64,000 nucleotides of DNA from Calditrichota bacterium (GCA_020637445.1 JACJVZ010000002.1:310001-374000), one strand, 5' to 3'; counted from the stretch's first letter, positions 1-9,230 are shown. Notes: generated by a model not told the origin, from the sequence alone. Translations and numbers: made by a program.

Positions 1-25
1 AGTGCGAGAAGAGTTGTGAGTCGTT

Positions 26-532
26 TCATTCTTTCGGGTCTGAGAGTGGTTGTCGTTCCTGCCGTTTTTCTTTCGCATGAATCAACTCGCGCGGAATAGC
101 CAGAAACAACAAATGGAAAACCAAGCCGGTGACTATTGAAATAAACAGCAGCCGGAATCCGATTTCCCACGTCATAATGTAGTAGTAAAAGGTGTAGAGC
201 GTCAGCGGCAAAATGAGCATGATGCTCGAAAATGTGCCGGGCGAGTAGCGGCTGTGGGTTAGCGAAAGAGCAATATGAAACCACGCGTTGACAAACAAGA
301 TGCCCATCGCGGGCATCACGAACCACATTTGCTCCAAATTTACGTATCCTACCGCCGCGTAGAGCGGCCACGCGATCACGACATTCAGAACAAACGCAAA
401 GACCGGTGTGATCGGCGACTTTGGATTGTCACTGCCAAATACATCTTTGTTTATCCACGACAGAAATCCGCCGGGAATAACGTATTCTTCCAACTGGTGC
501 AGCATCAGCGCCGGGAGCGCCGCCCAAAACAC
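26..532 (-). CDS. HXXEE domain membrane protein
   Basis: The 168-residue product has the motif HQLEEY near residue 12, the signature of the HXXEE family of small bacterial membrane proteins, followed by four or five hydrophobic segments and a YSPGTFSS stretch near residue 97. The function of the family is unknown. The start used is a GTG; upstream there is no ATG before the in-frame stop near position 584, so a weaker start up to 14 codons further out is possible. The tail after the last membrane segment is polar and basic. It is separated from the next gene by only about 70 bases, but no overlap links them. Confidence 0.8.
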   Translation of the reverse strand: MFWAALPALMLHQLEEYVIPGGFLSWINKDVFGSDNPKSPITPVFAFVLNVVIAWPLYAAVGYVNLEQMWFVMPAMGILFVNAWFHIALSLTHSRYSPGTFSSIMLILPLTLYTFYYYIMTWEIGFRLLFISIVTGLVFHLLFLAIPRELIHAKEKRQERQPLSDPKE

Positions 533-604
533 CCATTGCGGATGCCAATAGATCCATTCAAATAGTTCAGCCAGTGTAAAATCTCAATAGTTGAAGAAAG
601 GTGC

Positions 605-2479
605 TTAGGAAATCTTGTTCGACAGAATGCGCGCCTTGCGCCGCGCCTGCTCCAAGTACAATGAACGGGGATAGTCCACCAAATATTCCTGCAAGAGTTT
701 CAACGCTTGGTCTTCGTCGTGCAAATCTTCAAGCGTGATCACGGCAATCAAATATTTTGCGCGGGGCAAATCCACGGACTCGGGGAAATTTGTCACGAAC
801 GTATCCAATGCGGCGAGAGCTTCGTTCGATTTCCCCGATTGACGGAGTTCTTCGGCTTCCTGCATCCGGCACCACTCGGCCAACCGGCCGTATTTGAGCT
901 GCGTCGCGGCCTCGCCGTATTTGGCTGCGGCCGTGTCGTGCTGTCCGCGAAACTCCGCATAGTCCGCATCCGCAAACGAGCGCAGTGCGCCGTAAAACCC
1001 GCCGCCCGACAACAAGGCTTCGTACAAAATTGCGTCATTAAACGTCGTCGAGAGCGAGCTGCCTTTGGTGATCTTTTCGAGCGCCTTCTCGGCCAGCTCC
1101 GTGGAATCGCGCCAAATATTCGCCCGAGCAATGCGAAGGAGCGACTCGCCCTCGTCCGGCGATCCGCGCATCTGCTGCGCCGCGACGAACGCCGCTTGCC
1201 ATGCGTCAATCGCTTGGGCAAATTCACCCATGTAGGCGTGCGCGTCGCCAATGCGCATCCCCGCTTGCTGTTTCAAGGGCATGCGCGCGCGTTGGAATAT
1301 TCCCTTGTATTCGGTCAACGCTTCGTTCGGCTTGTCTTCGTAGTTTAGCAAAATCTCCGCGATATGAAAACGTGCCTCTTCTACGTCCGCGGATTTGCTG
1401 CGGCCCGTAATAAACTTCTCGTATGAGGATTTCGCCTCTGTATATTGGCCTTGCGCTTCCAAACATTGCGCCAGCCCAAGCTCCGCGCGCTCCGCGATTT
1501 GATCCGCGGGCTTCCACGACAGTACCTTTTCAAATCCGCGGCGCGAAAGCTCAGTTTCGCCTTCGCCCAACAATTGCTGTGATGTCGCCAATACGCTCAC
1601 GCCGTTCTCGGAGGACAACGAATCCGCAGCAATCGTCGCGTCAAGCGCCTGTTTCAAGTTGCCGGACTTCATCGCATAGCCCGCCAACAGCCGCCACGCC
1701 GTCGGGTCCTTGCGTTCGCGTTTGATGGCCTGTTCGAGTGTGCTCGTCACCGTTTCTTCAACCGTGGAATCGTCGGGAAAACGGCTCAAATAGCTTTGCG
1801 CAATTTGCCACGCCGTCGGCGACGTTTTTGAGTACAGCAACAACTCGTCCGTCGCACCTGCAAAGTTCATCTGCGCCTGCAAACTTGACGCGAGTTCCAG
1901 CGCCATGTAGCTTGAAACTTTCTCCTCTTTGCGGTATTCGCGAATCAGCTTTTCGCTTTCTTCCCAGCGGCGGTTGCGGTGCAGCACGTTGATCAGCGCG
2001 CGCAACGCGTCCGGGTTGTGCGGCTGCGTCGCCATCACTTCATGCCATGTCGCCCACGCGCCCTCTTCGTCTTCCGCCGCAAGTTTCACTTCGCCCAAAG
2101 CAAGCTGCAAATTGAATGCGCTGGCCGGATCCTGCCACGGTTTAAGACTTCCGCGAATATCAGCCTTGTTGATCTGTTCCTGCAGAAAACTTTCCGCTTC
2201 GTCGAATTTTCTGAGCTGCACCAAGCACTTCGGAATTCCCGTAATCACAGCCGCATCGGTCGGCGACACCTTATAGGCGTCTTGCCACGCGGCCAACGCA
2301 TTGTCGAAATTTCCGCGCTGCTCTTCCCTGCGTGCCCGGTCGATATACGCTTGCGCGGGATTTCTGGTGACGTTCTTGTTCGGCAAAGGGCCGCTATTGC
2401 CCGGTTGAATAATGATCTGCTGCGCAAACAATTCGCCAGCCAGCAAAACACCCAACATTATATATAGAAAAAATTTCAT
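605..2479 (-). CDS. secreted tetratricopeptide repeat protein
   Basis: This 624-residue protein starts with a signal peptide (MKFFLYIMLGVLLAGELFA) and then consists almost wholly of alpha-helical TPR-type repeats, with motifs such as NALAAWQDAYKVSP and DEDQALKLLQEYLVDYPRS at either end. TPR arrays are protein-interaction scaffolds; many envelope TPR proteins assist outer-membrane assembly. The ATG at 2479 overlaps the TGA of the upstream cargo gene by four bases (ATGA), so the two are translationally coupled. A longer reading to 2575 exists but would place the signal peptide internally, so I reject it. Function beyond scaffolding cannot be read from the sequence. Confidence 0.88.
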   Translation of the reverse strand: MKFFLYIMLGVLLAGELFAQQIIIQPGNSGPLPNKNVTRNPAQAYIDRARREEQRGNFDNALAAWQDAYKVSPTDAAVITGIPKCLVQLRKFDEAESFLQEQINKADIRGSLKPWQDPASAFNLQLALGEVKLAAEDEEGAWATWHEVMATQPHNPDALRALINVLHRNRRWEESEKLIREYRKEEKVSSYMALELASSLQAQMNFAGATDELLLYSKTSPTAWQIAQSYLSRFPDDSTVEETVTSTLEQAIKRERKDPTAWRLLAGYAMKSGNLKQALDATIAADSLSSENGVSVLATSQQLLGEGETELSRRGFEKVLSWKPADQIAERAELGLAQCLEAQGQYTEAKSSYEKFITGRSKSADVEEARFHIAEILLNYEDKPNEALTEYKGIFQRARMPLKQQAGMRIGDAHAYMGEFAQAIDAWQAAFVAAQQMRGSPDEGESLLRIARANIWRDSTELAEKALEKITKGSSLSTTFNDAILYEALLSGGGFYGALRSFADADYAEFRGQHDTAAAKYGEAATQLKYGRLAEWCRMQEAEELRQSGKSNEALAALDTFVTNFPESVDLPRAKYLIAVITLEDLHDEDQALKLLQEYLVDYPRSLYLEQARRKARILSNKIS

Positions 2480-3537
2480 TTCAACAAAATCAAAGGAGTT
2501 GTCCGTGATTCGTGCCCGGTGTCCAGTCTGACAAAGTATTTTCCACTTGCAAAGCCGTCCGCCTGCCAGTGCCAAACATATCCGCCTGCACCAAGTGACT
2601 CGTCAGCCAGCACGGCGACTTCGCGGCCCAGCACGTCGAACACACTGAGCCTAACTCTTCCGAATTGAGGCAGTGCGAAGCGAATTTCAGAAGTTGAGTT
2701 GAACGGATTCGGATAGACTGACAACGAGACTTCAGCCGAAACTTGCGGCGACACGCGGGGCACGTCCAGCAACTCACTGATCGGAAAGGCCGCGATTCTC
2801 GCGCCGCCGCCAAACGACCCGTCGGTCGTCACCTCCGTAAAAGCATAGATCAGCGACTGTTCGTGCTCGATCATCGTTAACCCGTTGAGCAAATGGTTCG
2901 ACTCCACGTCCTGCGTGCGGATGCTCGTCAAAAAGGTTCCGTCTTCTTCGAGTCCTAAGAACCAAAACTGCATCACGTCGTCGCCGCGAATAAATAACGA
3001 CAATACGAACCGGTGATCCTGAGCGCGAAAGACGCCCCAGCTCGTTATGTAACTGTGCAGCGGCAACGGACCCGGATCCCACGGCGGCGTCGACATAATT
3101 GTCGTTCCGTCGTACGTAGTCAGCCACGTGCGAAAATCGTTTATCGTTTGACTTGGCGTGACGGATCCCGCCACGCACGTCAACACGCTGCCGTCATAGT
3201 GGAACGCTTGCCCCGACGGATTTTCTCCGTCAAACAGCTCGGCCTCGCGCAACACGACACTGTCCGCGAAAAATCCCTGCGCGTCGAATTCGTAAAGCAC
3301 CGTGCGCATCTGCCACGCCGATTCTCCGAACATGGTTTGATGAGATACAAGCCGAGGTGCGCCGTTGACTTGGTAAGAATACAAACAGTCCCCAAGCCCC
3401 AGCGTGTCCGATCCTTGAATTTCACCTTCCGAGTCAAGACGAAATACAATCTGCCCGTTCGTAAAGTCCCGCACAGCCAAAAAGTAGCCGTCGTCCAGTG
3501 TTAAGAATCTGGGAAAGAACGCGGGCCGAAGTTCCAA
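2476..3537 (-). CDS. C-terminal part of an interrupted type IX secretion cargo protein
   Basis: This 353-residue stretch ends in a typical type IX sorting domain: the YPNPFN motif about 80 residues from the end, then a beta-sandwich-like segment with VFDVLGREVAVL and FASGKYFVRL. Such domains direct export through the Por system and attachment to the cell surface in FCB bacteria. It has no signal peptide of its own and its only nearby start is a TTG. The reading frame stays open 18 codons further upstream, up to a TGA at 3592-3594, and then continues in the same frame into the preceding ORF, which does start with a signal peptide. The two are best read as one gene of about 485 codons with a nonsense codon or a base-call error. 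Confidence 0.8.
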   Translation of the reverse strand: MELRPAFFPRFLTLDDGYFLAVRDFTNGQIVFRLDSEGEIQGSDTLGLGDCLYSYQVNGAPRLVSHQTMFGESAWQMRTVLYEFDAQGFFADSVVLREAELFDGENPSGQAFHYDGSVLTCVAGSVTPSQTINDFRTWLTTYDGTTIMSTPPWDPGPLPLHSYITSWGVFRAQDHRFVLSLFIRGDDVMQFWFLGLEEDGTFLTSIRTQDVESNHLLNGLTMIEHEQSLIYAFTEVTTDGSFGGGARIAAFPISELLDVPRVSPQVSAEVSLSVYPNPFNSTSEIRFALPQFGRVRLSVFDVLGREVAVLADESLGAGGYVWHWQADGFASGKYFVRLDTGHESRTTPLILLK

Positions 3538-3591
3538 TTCCTCTAAATACTGCCCCTCCGGGGAGTAAAAATAGAGTGCGGTTTCCGACAG

Positions 3592-3933
3592 TCATTCATG
3601 GTAAATCATCTTACACGTCGCGCCGTTCCCGAGACTGCGAAACTCAACCCGCGGCGGGCAGCTTACTTCGCTCGTGCTCTGAATCTCGACGGTATCCAAT
3701 TCGCTGGCGAGATTGCCATCCAAATCAACTTCCCTTCCATAGGCGCCGATCCAATCGACATTCCCGCTCGCCCAAGTGCAATACAGCGTATTCGCTTCCG
3801 TAACCTCGATCGTTGGAAAGAAAAACCGTTCATCCGTCTCTTCGTCCATCCGAACCGGATCAAACTCCGGCTGGGCTTTTGCGGTTGCGACAAGAACGAC
3901 CAGCCATAGAACAAAGGCGGATGAAGTCTTCAT
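3592..3933 (-). CDS. N-terminal part of the interrupted cargo protein (signal peptide)
   Basis: The 113-residue product begins with a signal peptide (MKTSSAFVLWLVVLVATAKA) and continues with a segment, ERFFFPTIEV...LYCTWASGNVDWIGAYG, that resembles the start of the mature upstream lipoprotein (EQIFTPVISV...LYCQW). It ends at TGA 3592-3594, after which the same frame runs on without another stop into the cargo domain downstream. Alone it would be a secreted fragment with no recognisable function. The start lies 6 bases after the TAA of the upstream lipoprotein, giving the order lipoprotein, cargo protein, TPR protein in one likely operon. Confidence 0.7.
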   Translation of the reverse strand: MKTSSAFVLWLVVLVATAKAQPEFDPVRMDEETDERFFFPTIEVTEANTLYCTWASGNVDWIGAYGREVDLDGNLASELDTVEIQSTSEVSCPPRVEFRSLGNGATCKMIYHE

Positions 3934-3939
3934 AGACGG

Positions 3940-5049
3940 TTACTCCAGTTTGAATTGCACGCAATAGCACGCGTCCGCCGCCGCGGCTGTGTCCGATGAC
4001 GCCGCAGTGTACGCCGCGAAGATTTTATCTCCGAACTTCGTTGCCGAAAACTCCTGTATCGTAGAACTCACGTCCGCGCGCTGAGAAATCCGGCTCCAAT
4101 AGCCGTCGTCATCGACTCCCAGCACAAGAAGCTGCATATGTTCGCCGTCGTCTGACAGCGCCAGAAGATAAGGAAACTGAGCACCCGAGGCAATCGAGCG
4201 AAACGCGATATATTCCCCCAATGACTCGCGTTTGGCTGCCGCCGTGTGCTCCGATTCACGCTTCGTGCCGTTCAATACGTGCGTTTCAATCTCGAGCTCT
4301 TTGGACTCCGGCTTACGATAGCCAGCCACGATGAACAAATCTCCGCCGCTGACGAAATAGTCCGTGCCGATTTGCTGCGTCGCCGGGTAAGATCTCGCCA
4401 CCGTTGTGCTGTCTACGTAACTGCACAAGCGGGCCATCGTGTAAACGTGAAAACTGTCGTCATCCGCTTTGACGAACACCACTCCGGCTCCGCCCGCCGC
4501 CGCGAAATCCGGACTTGCTATACTCAGCGTGTCCCGGCTTAGCTCGCGACCCAAGCGGTCCATCCATACGGTGATCAGTCCGTGCTGAAGAGGCGATTCA
4601 TAAAATATCGCAAACAGTGAATCCACTTCCACCGGATAAGACAGCACAGCCGGAGCAGTCACCCACGCGCCTTCGCGGTCGCCTTCCTCGTCGCGCGAAA
4701 GAATGTAGCTTTCCTGAATGCAGCTATGCGCGACAAACGTCGCCGTATGGTGGTTCGCGAAATGAAACCGCCGCAAGTCAGGAATACACTGCACCCAACG
4801 GCGGCTGATGAACTCATACAGATCAGGTTTGCCGAAGGTCAGCGAATCCGGAATCCACATAGCTCCCGCGCCGCCGATCGAGTCGTGATGAAACTCTGTC
4901 CACTGGCAATACAAGTCACCCGATTCCTGCACGGAGATTACCGGCGTAAAGATCTGCTCCGCCAAGCCGCTGTCCACTCGCACCGATTTCGGAGCCCGCG
5001 AACAACCAACGGCGAGCAGCAGCAATATGAAAAGTGGAATGTACTTCAT
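3940..5049 (-). CDS. uncharacterised lipoprotein, paralogue of the downstream cargo protein
   Basis: The 369-residue protein has a lipoprotein signal (MKYIPLFILLLLAVGC, Cys at 16), so the mature form should be lipid-anchored. The ATG at 5049 is chosen because GGGGGGAG sits just before it as ribosome-binding site; an ATG five codons upstream would put that site inside the gene. The mature N-terminus resembles that of the next gene, suggesting tandem duplication, but there is no YPNPFN sorting domain here. The rest looks like beta-rich repeats of propeller type (VDSLFAIFYESPLQHGLITVW). No enzymatic motif is seen. Confidence 0.85.
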   Translation of the reverse strand: MKYIPLFILLLLAVGCSRAPKSVRVDSGLAEQIFTPVISVQESGDLYCQWTEFHHDSIGGAGAMWIPDSLTFGKPDLYEFISRRWVQCIPDLRRFHFANHHTATFVAHSCIQESYILSRDEEGDREGAWVTAPAVLSYPVEVDSLFAIFYESPLQHGLITVWMDRLGRELSRDTLSIASPDFAAAGGAGVVFVKADDDSFHVYTMARLCSYVDSTTVARSYPATQQIGTDYFVSGGDLFIVAGYRKPESKELEIETHVLNGTKRESEHTAAAKRESLGEYIAFRSIASGAQFPYLLALSDDGEHMQLLVLGVDDDGYWSRISQRADVSSTIQEFSATKFGDKIFAAYTAASSDTAAAADACYCVQFKLE

Positions 5050-5056
5050 TTTGTCT

Positions 5057-5099
5057 CCCCCCATTCCTGTCTGAAGGAATGGGGGAACTAAGGGGGGAT
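5057..5099. repeat. G-rich palindromic dispersed repeat, copy A
   Basis: Arms CCCCCATTCC and GGAATGGGGG enclose an 8-base loop and are followed by AACTAAGGGGGG. Four related elements occur in the window near 9231, 18402, 38273 and 61983. It lies between the DUF4175-like gene and the lipoprotein gene, and also provides that gene's G-rich ribosome-binding region. Confidence 0.75.
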
Positions 5100-5108
5100 T
5101 CTGGAATC

Positions 5109-8100
5109 CTACTGGAATTTCGACAGCGCTTCGAAATACTTCCGCACCAACTCTTCGTAGTCCGGCGTGTACTTCGCATCGAGCGCGCGCAAAAGATCTT
5201 CGCGCAGCTCGTCCGAACCCGGTTTTTTCGGCAGTTCGCGCGGCGAGGCACGCACCATGTCAATTCCCGTGTTCGATTCTCTTTGCGGCGAAAACTCGCG
5301 TTCGCGGTTCGCTCTCTGGAAGTCGAGCAGCTTAGATTCGATTTTGTTTTGACGTTCGATGGTTTCCGGCGTAATTTTCTGCGCGCGCAAATCCTTCGCC
5401 ACGTCTTCCATGTCTTCTTTCAGACCATCAAGCCGGCCCAACGTCTGCTTCGACGCCGCAGCTTCCTGCTGCAGTTCTTCCATCGACTTTGCCAGCGCTT
5501 CCTGCTCGCCCGCAAGTCTTTGCATTGAAGCGGCCTGACTCTGCGAAAGCGAACCCGGATTCTGCATCATCGACATCGTCTGCTGGTTGATTTGGCCTTG
5601 CTTCTGGCACATGCCGCCCGCTTTGTTGCACGTTGAGTTGCTGTTCGGCTTGTTGCACTGGCTCTGGCATTGCTTGCAGGCGTTGTTCTGTTGGCGCAAG
5701 GCTTCGTTCAACGCGGCCATCGCCTGCTTGCGGTAGTGCGTCGCCGTACGCGCGTCGCGCTCTGCCGTCGCGTTGCACGCTGCCTGCATTTGGTTGATCG
5801 TCTCTTCCATCGTCGCCATCATCTTCGGCGTCACCGCCATTGACTTCTTGGCCAGCTCCTGCATATCCTCTTGCACGCGCTTCATCGCCTGCTTCAGATT
5901 TTCCTGCTCTTCGACCAGCTCCTGCATCTGCGGACTGTTCTGATCGATTTCCTGCGACTGCTGCCAGAGCTGCTCTTGCCGCATGGAAAGGTCAAGCATC
6001 TTGTCGCGCGCCTTCTCCATTTCCATCAGCGTTTCCATGTCCTGGTTCGTCTGCATTTGCTGACGCATGTTCTGCATCATCTGCGAGAATTCGGACATTT
6101 TCCGCGACTGCTTCTTGCCTTGCTTCTTCGCGGATTGATTCTGGCACATCTGCATCGGCTGGGAGTTTTGCTCCATCTGCTCGGAAAGCTGCTCCTGCTC
6201 CATTTGCTTTTCGAGCTCCTGAGCCTGCTGCTGGCCTTGCAGTTGATCCTTTTTCATCTGCTCGGCCAGTTCTTTCATCTCCTGCTCGATCTTCTTCATC
6301 TCGTCGGAGAGTTTCTTCTGCTGCTCGGCATTCTCTTTCGAATTCTGCGGAGTGTTCTGCTCCATCTTTTCGTTGAGCTGGTCCTGCTGCTTGGAAAGTT
6401 CGTCCAGCCTCCGAGAGAGTTCGTCGAGCTTCTTTTCGGCCTGCATCTGCTTCAGCATATTCAATGTTTGGTCGAGCGTGAGATTGAACTGCTCCTGCGT
6501 CTTCTGAAAGTTTTCGAGAGCTTTCCGCATCTCTTCCGGTGACGGCTGCTGCATCGCTTCCGAGAGCTTGCGCATCGCTTCACGCATTTCCGGCGTGATC
6601 ACTTCGTCGACCAATTCCTGAATCTGCTGCATTTTCTCCATGACTTCAGGAGAGTACAGCGCACGCATCTGGTTGACCATTTGCTGCTGTTGGATCGCCT
6701 GTGACACCTGCTCCAGCACCTGCGTCATCTGCTCTTGCTGTTCCATCAGCTCGTTGATTTCCTGCTTGCGCTCGTAGCTCATCTCGGGGTTCGACTTATA
6801 CTCCTCGACGGCCTTTTCAACGTCCTCGCGCAAATCCTGCGAGTGTTCGAGCAGTTCTTGTAAAGTGATGGTGCGCTTTTCTTCCATCTGTTCCTGCTGC
6901 TCGAATATTTCGGCCATCGACGGGAAGCGCAGCACGCGCATTTCGCTCTTGGCCCGCTTCGGTCCGCTGATGCGGTCGTTGTCCCACACTTCCACGAACA
7001 TCATCACCTGATCTTCAGGCAGAAGCTGCAACGGTGTCAAGTCGAACTCGGTTTCCACCACGCAGCGGCCCGGTTCGGTCACGCGGTAGTCGAGCGCCAT
7101 TCTCTCAAAACTGTCGTCCGGCACGTCGCCCGGCTGATCCCACGGCGACGGACGGTAGTAGCGGAGCGTCATCTTGGAAAAACCGTAGTCATCCGCGGCG
7201 TCGGCTACGATGGGCACTTTCACGTCCGCCGCGATTTCCAAATCGTGACCGGGTTCGACCAAGGAAATTACCGGGGCTTCATCAGGCCTCGCGTTAATGC
7301 GGTAAGTAATTGCATCGCGGCTGTTGCGGCCTTCTTTGTCCGTCAGCTTAATCTGATACGTCCCGCTCTTCGCAACGGTGAACTGCCCTTCGGCCTTGCT
7401 GCCGTCAAGTGCCAGCTCAAGCGTTTCTCGCGGCGTCGCCATATGTTCGCCGTCCAAATCGAAAAACTCGACTGTGGCTTTCGCAAGCTGCTTTGTCGAG
7501 GAAATGATCAGTTTCGTGGTCGTTCCCACGACAGCCGAAATGTCGCCGACGTTTTCTTCCAATGTCCGCGTTTGCATTCCCGTATAGGCCGGCGGCGTCA
7601 AGGTCACCGACAAATATCTGACCGCGGGCAATTCCTGCACTGTCGCCGTAAATTTCTCGGTTGATACATTCTGCGCGTAAGCCCAATAGTCAAACGTCGT
7701 CGCGAGTCCGGTCCACGTCACGGTGTATTGTCCGTGCTCGTCGCCCTCCACGGTCAGCGGCGAGTCCGCCGTACGGCCCTTTTCCTTGCGCGTGATCGTC
7801 ACTTCCTTCGGCAGCGTTCCCGTTGCGGTTACCACTACTTTCAGAGAATCGCCGCGCACAAGTTCCACGTCACCCGGAGCCACGTGCAGCACAAAATCCG
7901 GGCATGGCGAAAAATCTTTTCCCGGATTCATCACTCGTTCGGCAGCGGAGATCAATGGACGCCCGAACACCAAGAGTAACGCAACTGCCGCCACCGAAGA
8001 AAACATCGCGTATCGCACGCTCTTCTTAACCGGAGTTCTGTCCGGCAGCGATGCAGGCGAAATCGGCACAAGCTCTTCGGCCACACCGCGACCTGCCGCT

Positions 8101-8498
8101 AAAATCAATTCAGAAGAAACCCCGTCACGTTCGGCGTTCTCAGCTTTGTCCAAAAGCTGCAAAGCATTCAACACACGATCCCGAATCGTCGGCATCCGCT
8201 GAGCATAATCTCCCGCGAGCTTCTGGTCGGTTGGTGCGAACATGGTATACTTCAAAATCGGCCACACCACACCAAGCGCCGCCGCCACCACAGCCGTGAT
8301 CACCCACAGCCCCAACAACACCGCACGCACGTCGCCGCCGAATCGTCCCAAAGATTCCAGCACAAGCACGAGCAGCGTCACGCTCACCAAACCTGCCAAA
8401 GCAAACAGCGCGTGACTCTTCAAAGTATTCATCAAAACGGCGCGACGAAGCCCCGCCATCCAGTTGCGTATCGTAGAAAGTACTTCTCGTGCACCCAT
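5109..8498 (-). CDS. DUF4175-like membrane protein with Gln/Met-rich coiled coil
   Basis: This 1129-residue protein has two hydrophobic segments near residues 25-90, a third near 155-175, an extracytoplasmic region of beta-sandwich character (about 180-520), and then some 450 residues extremely rich in Gln, Glu, Met and Lys that must form long coiled coils. A cluster of seven cysteines lies near residues 935-970 (CKQCQSQC, then CNKAGGMC). The layout fits the DUF4175 family, whose members often lie near MoxR/DUF58 genes in other genomes; those partners are not in this window. The start ATG at 8498 has a GGAAGAAAAGAG leader. The function is unknown; a structural envelope role is my inference. 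Confidence 0.85.
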   Translation of the reverse strand: MGAREVLSTIRNWMAGLRRAVLMNTLKSHALFALAGLVSVTLLVLVLESLGRFGGDVRAVLLGLWVITAVVAAALGVVWPILKYTMFAPTDQKLAGDYAQRMPTIRDRVLNALQLLDKAENAERDGVSSELILAAGRGVAEELVPISPASLPDRTPVKKSVRYAMFSSVAAVALLLVFGRPLISAAERVMNPGKDFSPCPDFVLHVAPGDVELVRGDSLKVVVTATGTLPKEVTITRKEKGRTADSPLTVEGDEHGQYTVTWTGLATTFDYWAYAQNVSTEKFTATVQELPAVRYLSVTLTPPAYTGMQTRTLEENVGDISAVVGTTTKLIISSTKQLAKATVEFFDLDGEHMATPRETLELALDGSKAEGQFTVAKSGTYQIKLTDKEGRNSRDAITYRINARPDEAPVISLVEPGHDLEIAADVKVPIVADAADDYGFSKMTLRYYRPSPWDQPGDVPDDSFERMALDYRVTEPGRCVVETEFDLTPLQLLPEDQVMMFVEVWDNDRISGPKRAKSEMRVLRFPSMAEIFEQQEQMEEKRTITLQELLEHSQDLREDVEKAVEEYKSNPEMSYERKQEINELMEQQEQMTQVLEQVSQAIQQQQMVNQMRALYSPEVMEKMQQIQELVDEVITPEMREAMRKLSEAMQQPSPEEMRKALENFQKTQEQFNLTLDQTLNMLKQMQAEKKLDELSRRLDELSKQQDQLNEKMEQNTPQNSKENAEQQKKLSDEMKKIEQEMKELAEQMKKDQLQGQQQAQELEKQMEQEQLSEQMEQNSQPMQMCQNQSAKKQGKKQSRKMSEFSQMMQNMRQQMQTNQDMETLMEMEKARDKMLDLSMRQEQLWQQSQEIDQNSPQMQELVEEQENLKQAMKRVQEDMQELAKKSMAVTPKMMATMEETINQMQAACNATAERDARTATHYRKQAMAALNEALRQQNNACKQCQSQCNKPNSNSTCNKAGGMCQKQGQINQQTMSMMQNPGSLSQSQAASMQRLAGEQEALAKSMEELQQEAAASKQTLGRLDGLKEDMEDVAKDLRAQKITPETIERQNKIESKLLDFQRANREREFSPQRESNTGIDMVRASPRELPKKPGSDELREDLLRALDAKYTPDYEELVRKYFEALSKFQ

Positions 8499-8576
8499 AC
8501 TCTTTTCTTCCTTCTATATCTGAAACTGTGTTAAGCAACACAGCTAATCATTCGTCTATGACATCTTTACAAAAAT

Positions 8577-8602
8577 GTAGGGGCGGAAGGCATTCCGCCC
8601 GC
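8577..8602. repeat. REP-like palindrome copy 1
   Basis: GTAGGGGCGGAAGG followed by CATTCCGCCCGC, the aagg/cctt subtype of the dispersed REP. It lies just past the end of the small gene at 8615-8839. A separate small hairpin, CTGTGTT-AAGC-AACACAG, lies at 8526-8543. Confidence 0.85.
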
Positions 8603-8614
8603 TCAAGGCCGGAA

Positions 8615-8839
8615 TCAGAACCTCCGCAACCGCATATCGTTCATAATCCGCTCCCGTTCCACCTTCAATTTCGCGACGGCAAGCTTCAATCGCTCGCGAA
8701 CTACGGACGGCGGCATCTCTCCCGTCTGCAAAAATGTATACCCTTGAATCGCGCGGGTGAAATACCAGCCCGCAAAGTGCTCCACCGCGCGGTGCATGCG
8801 GCGGGTGGCGCGAGGTGCGCGTCTCTGAAGTAGTGCCAA
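8615..8839 (-). CDS. small basic protein of unknown function
   Basis: A 74-residue Arg-rich helical product with a hydrophobic/aromatic core (EHFAGWYFTRAIQGYTFL) and a basic helix at the end. It is not a family I recognise. The most upstream start is a TTG at 8839, 13 bases after the preceding gene's stop; an ATG at 8797 lacks a ribosome-binding site. Position between two minus-strand genes and protein-like composition support it, but it could be spurious. Confidence 0.45.
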   Translation of the reverse strand: MALLQRRAPRATRRMHRAVEHFAGWYFTRAIQGYTFLQTGEMPPSVVRERLKLAVAKLKVERERIMNDMRLRRF

Positions 8840-8852
8840 GTCCGAGTCTTCC

Positions 8853-9197
8853 TTACTTACTAAACAATGCTTGAATCAACAACACCACCGCGACTGCTCC
8901 TGCCAACGGATGAATCAGCGCGATTCCCGCGGGAATCGGCGCTTTCATTCTTCGCAGTGCGAACAGTGCGATGCCGCCCATGGCCGTCACGATGGTCAAC
9001 AAAAATGCGAGCCACGGCGTGGGGTCCGGTGACGTCGTCGCGTGAATGATAAAAAACGTCACGCCCAAAATCGCCAACCCGCCGTGAATCCACACGAATT
9101 TCATTTTCGCCGGAATCTTCTTGACCAAATGCCACAGCGGATTAAACCCAACCGCAGCAGCCAAAGTCAATAACACCGCCGAAAGATAGAGATACAT
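8853..9197 (-). CDS. small four-helix membrane protein
   Basis: The 114-residue product is almost entirely hydrophobic, with four predicted membrane segments (about 3-20, 36-53, 60-80 and 90-110) separated by short basic loops, and Pro/His residues inside helices (IHPLAGAVAVVLLIQALF). No family-defining motif was recognised. It stands alone between the small basic gene and a G-rich palindrome; the role is unknown. Confidence 0.75.
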   Translation of the reverse strand: MYLYLSAVLLTLAAAVGFNPLWHLVKKIPAKMKFVWIHGGLAILGVTFFIIHATTSPDPTPWLAFLLTIVTAMGGIALFALRRMKAPIPAGIALIHPLAGAVAVVLLIQALFSK

Positions 9198-9230
9198 ATC
9201 AACGATCTCCCAATTTGCTTTTCTCAGATC

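Noticed and set aside
3592..3594. Selenocysteine or TGA-as-Trp recoding at the internal stop
   Set aside because: TGA is used as a normal stop in many overlaps here, and no selenocysteine insertion element or redox motif is seen around it. A mutation or sequencing error is simpler.
5871..6542. Leu-rich plus-strand ORF opposite the DUF4175-like gene
   Set aside because: The Leu/His-rich product is the reverse complement of the Gln/Glu-rich coiled coil and has no start context.
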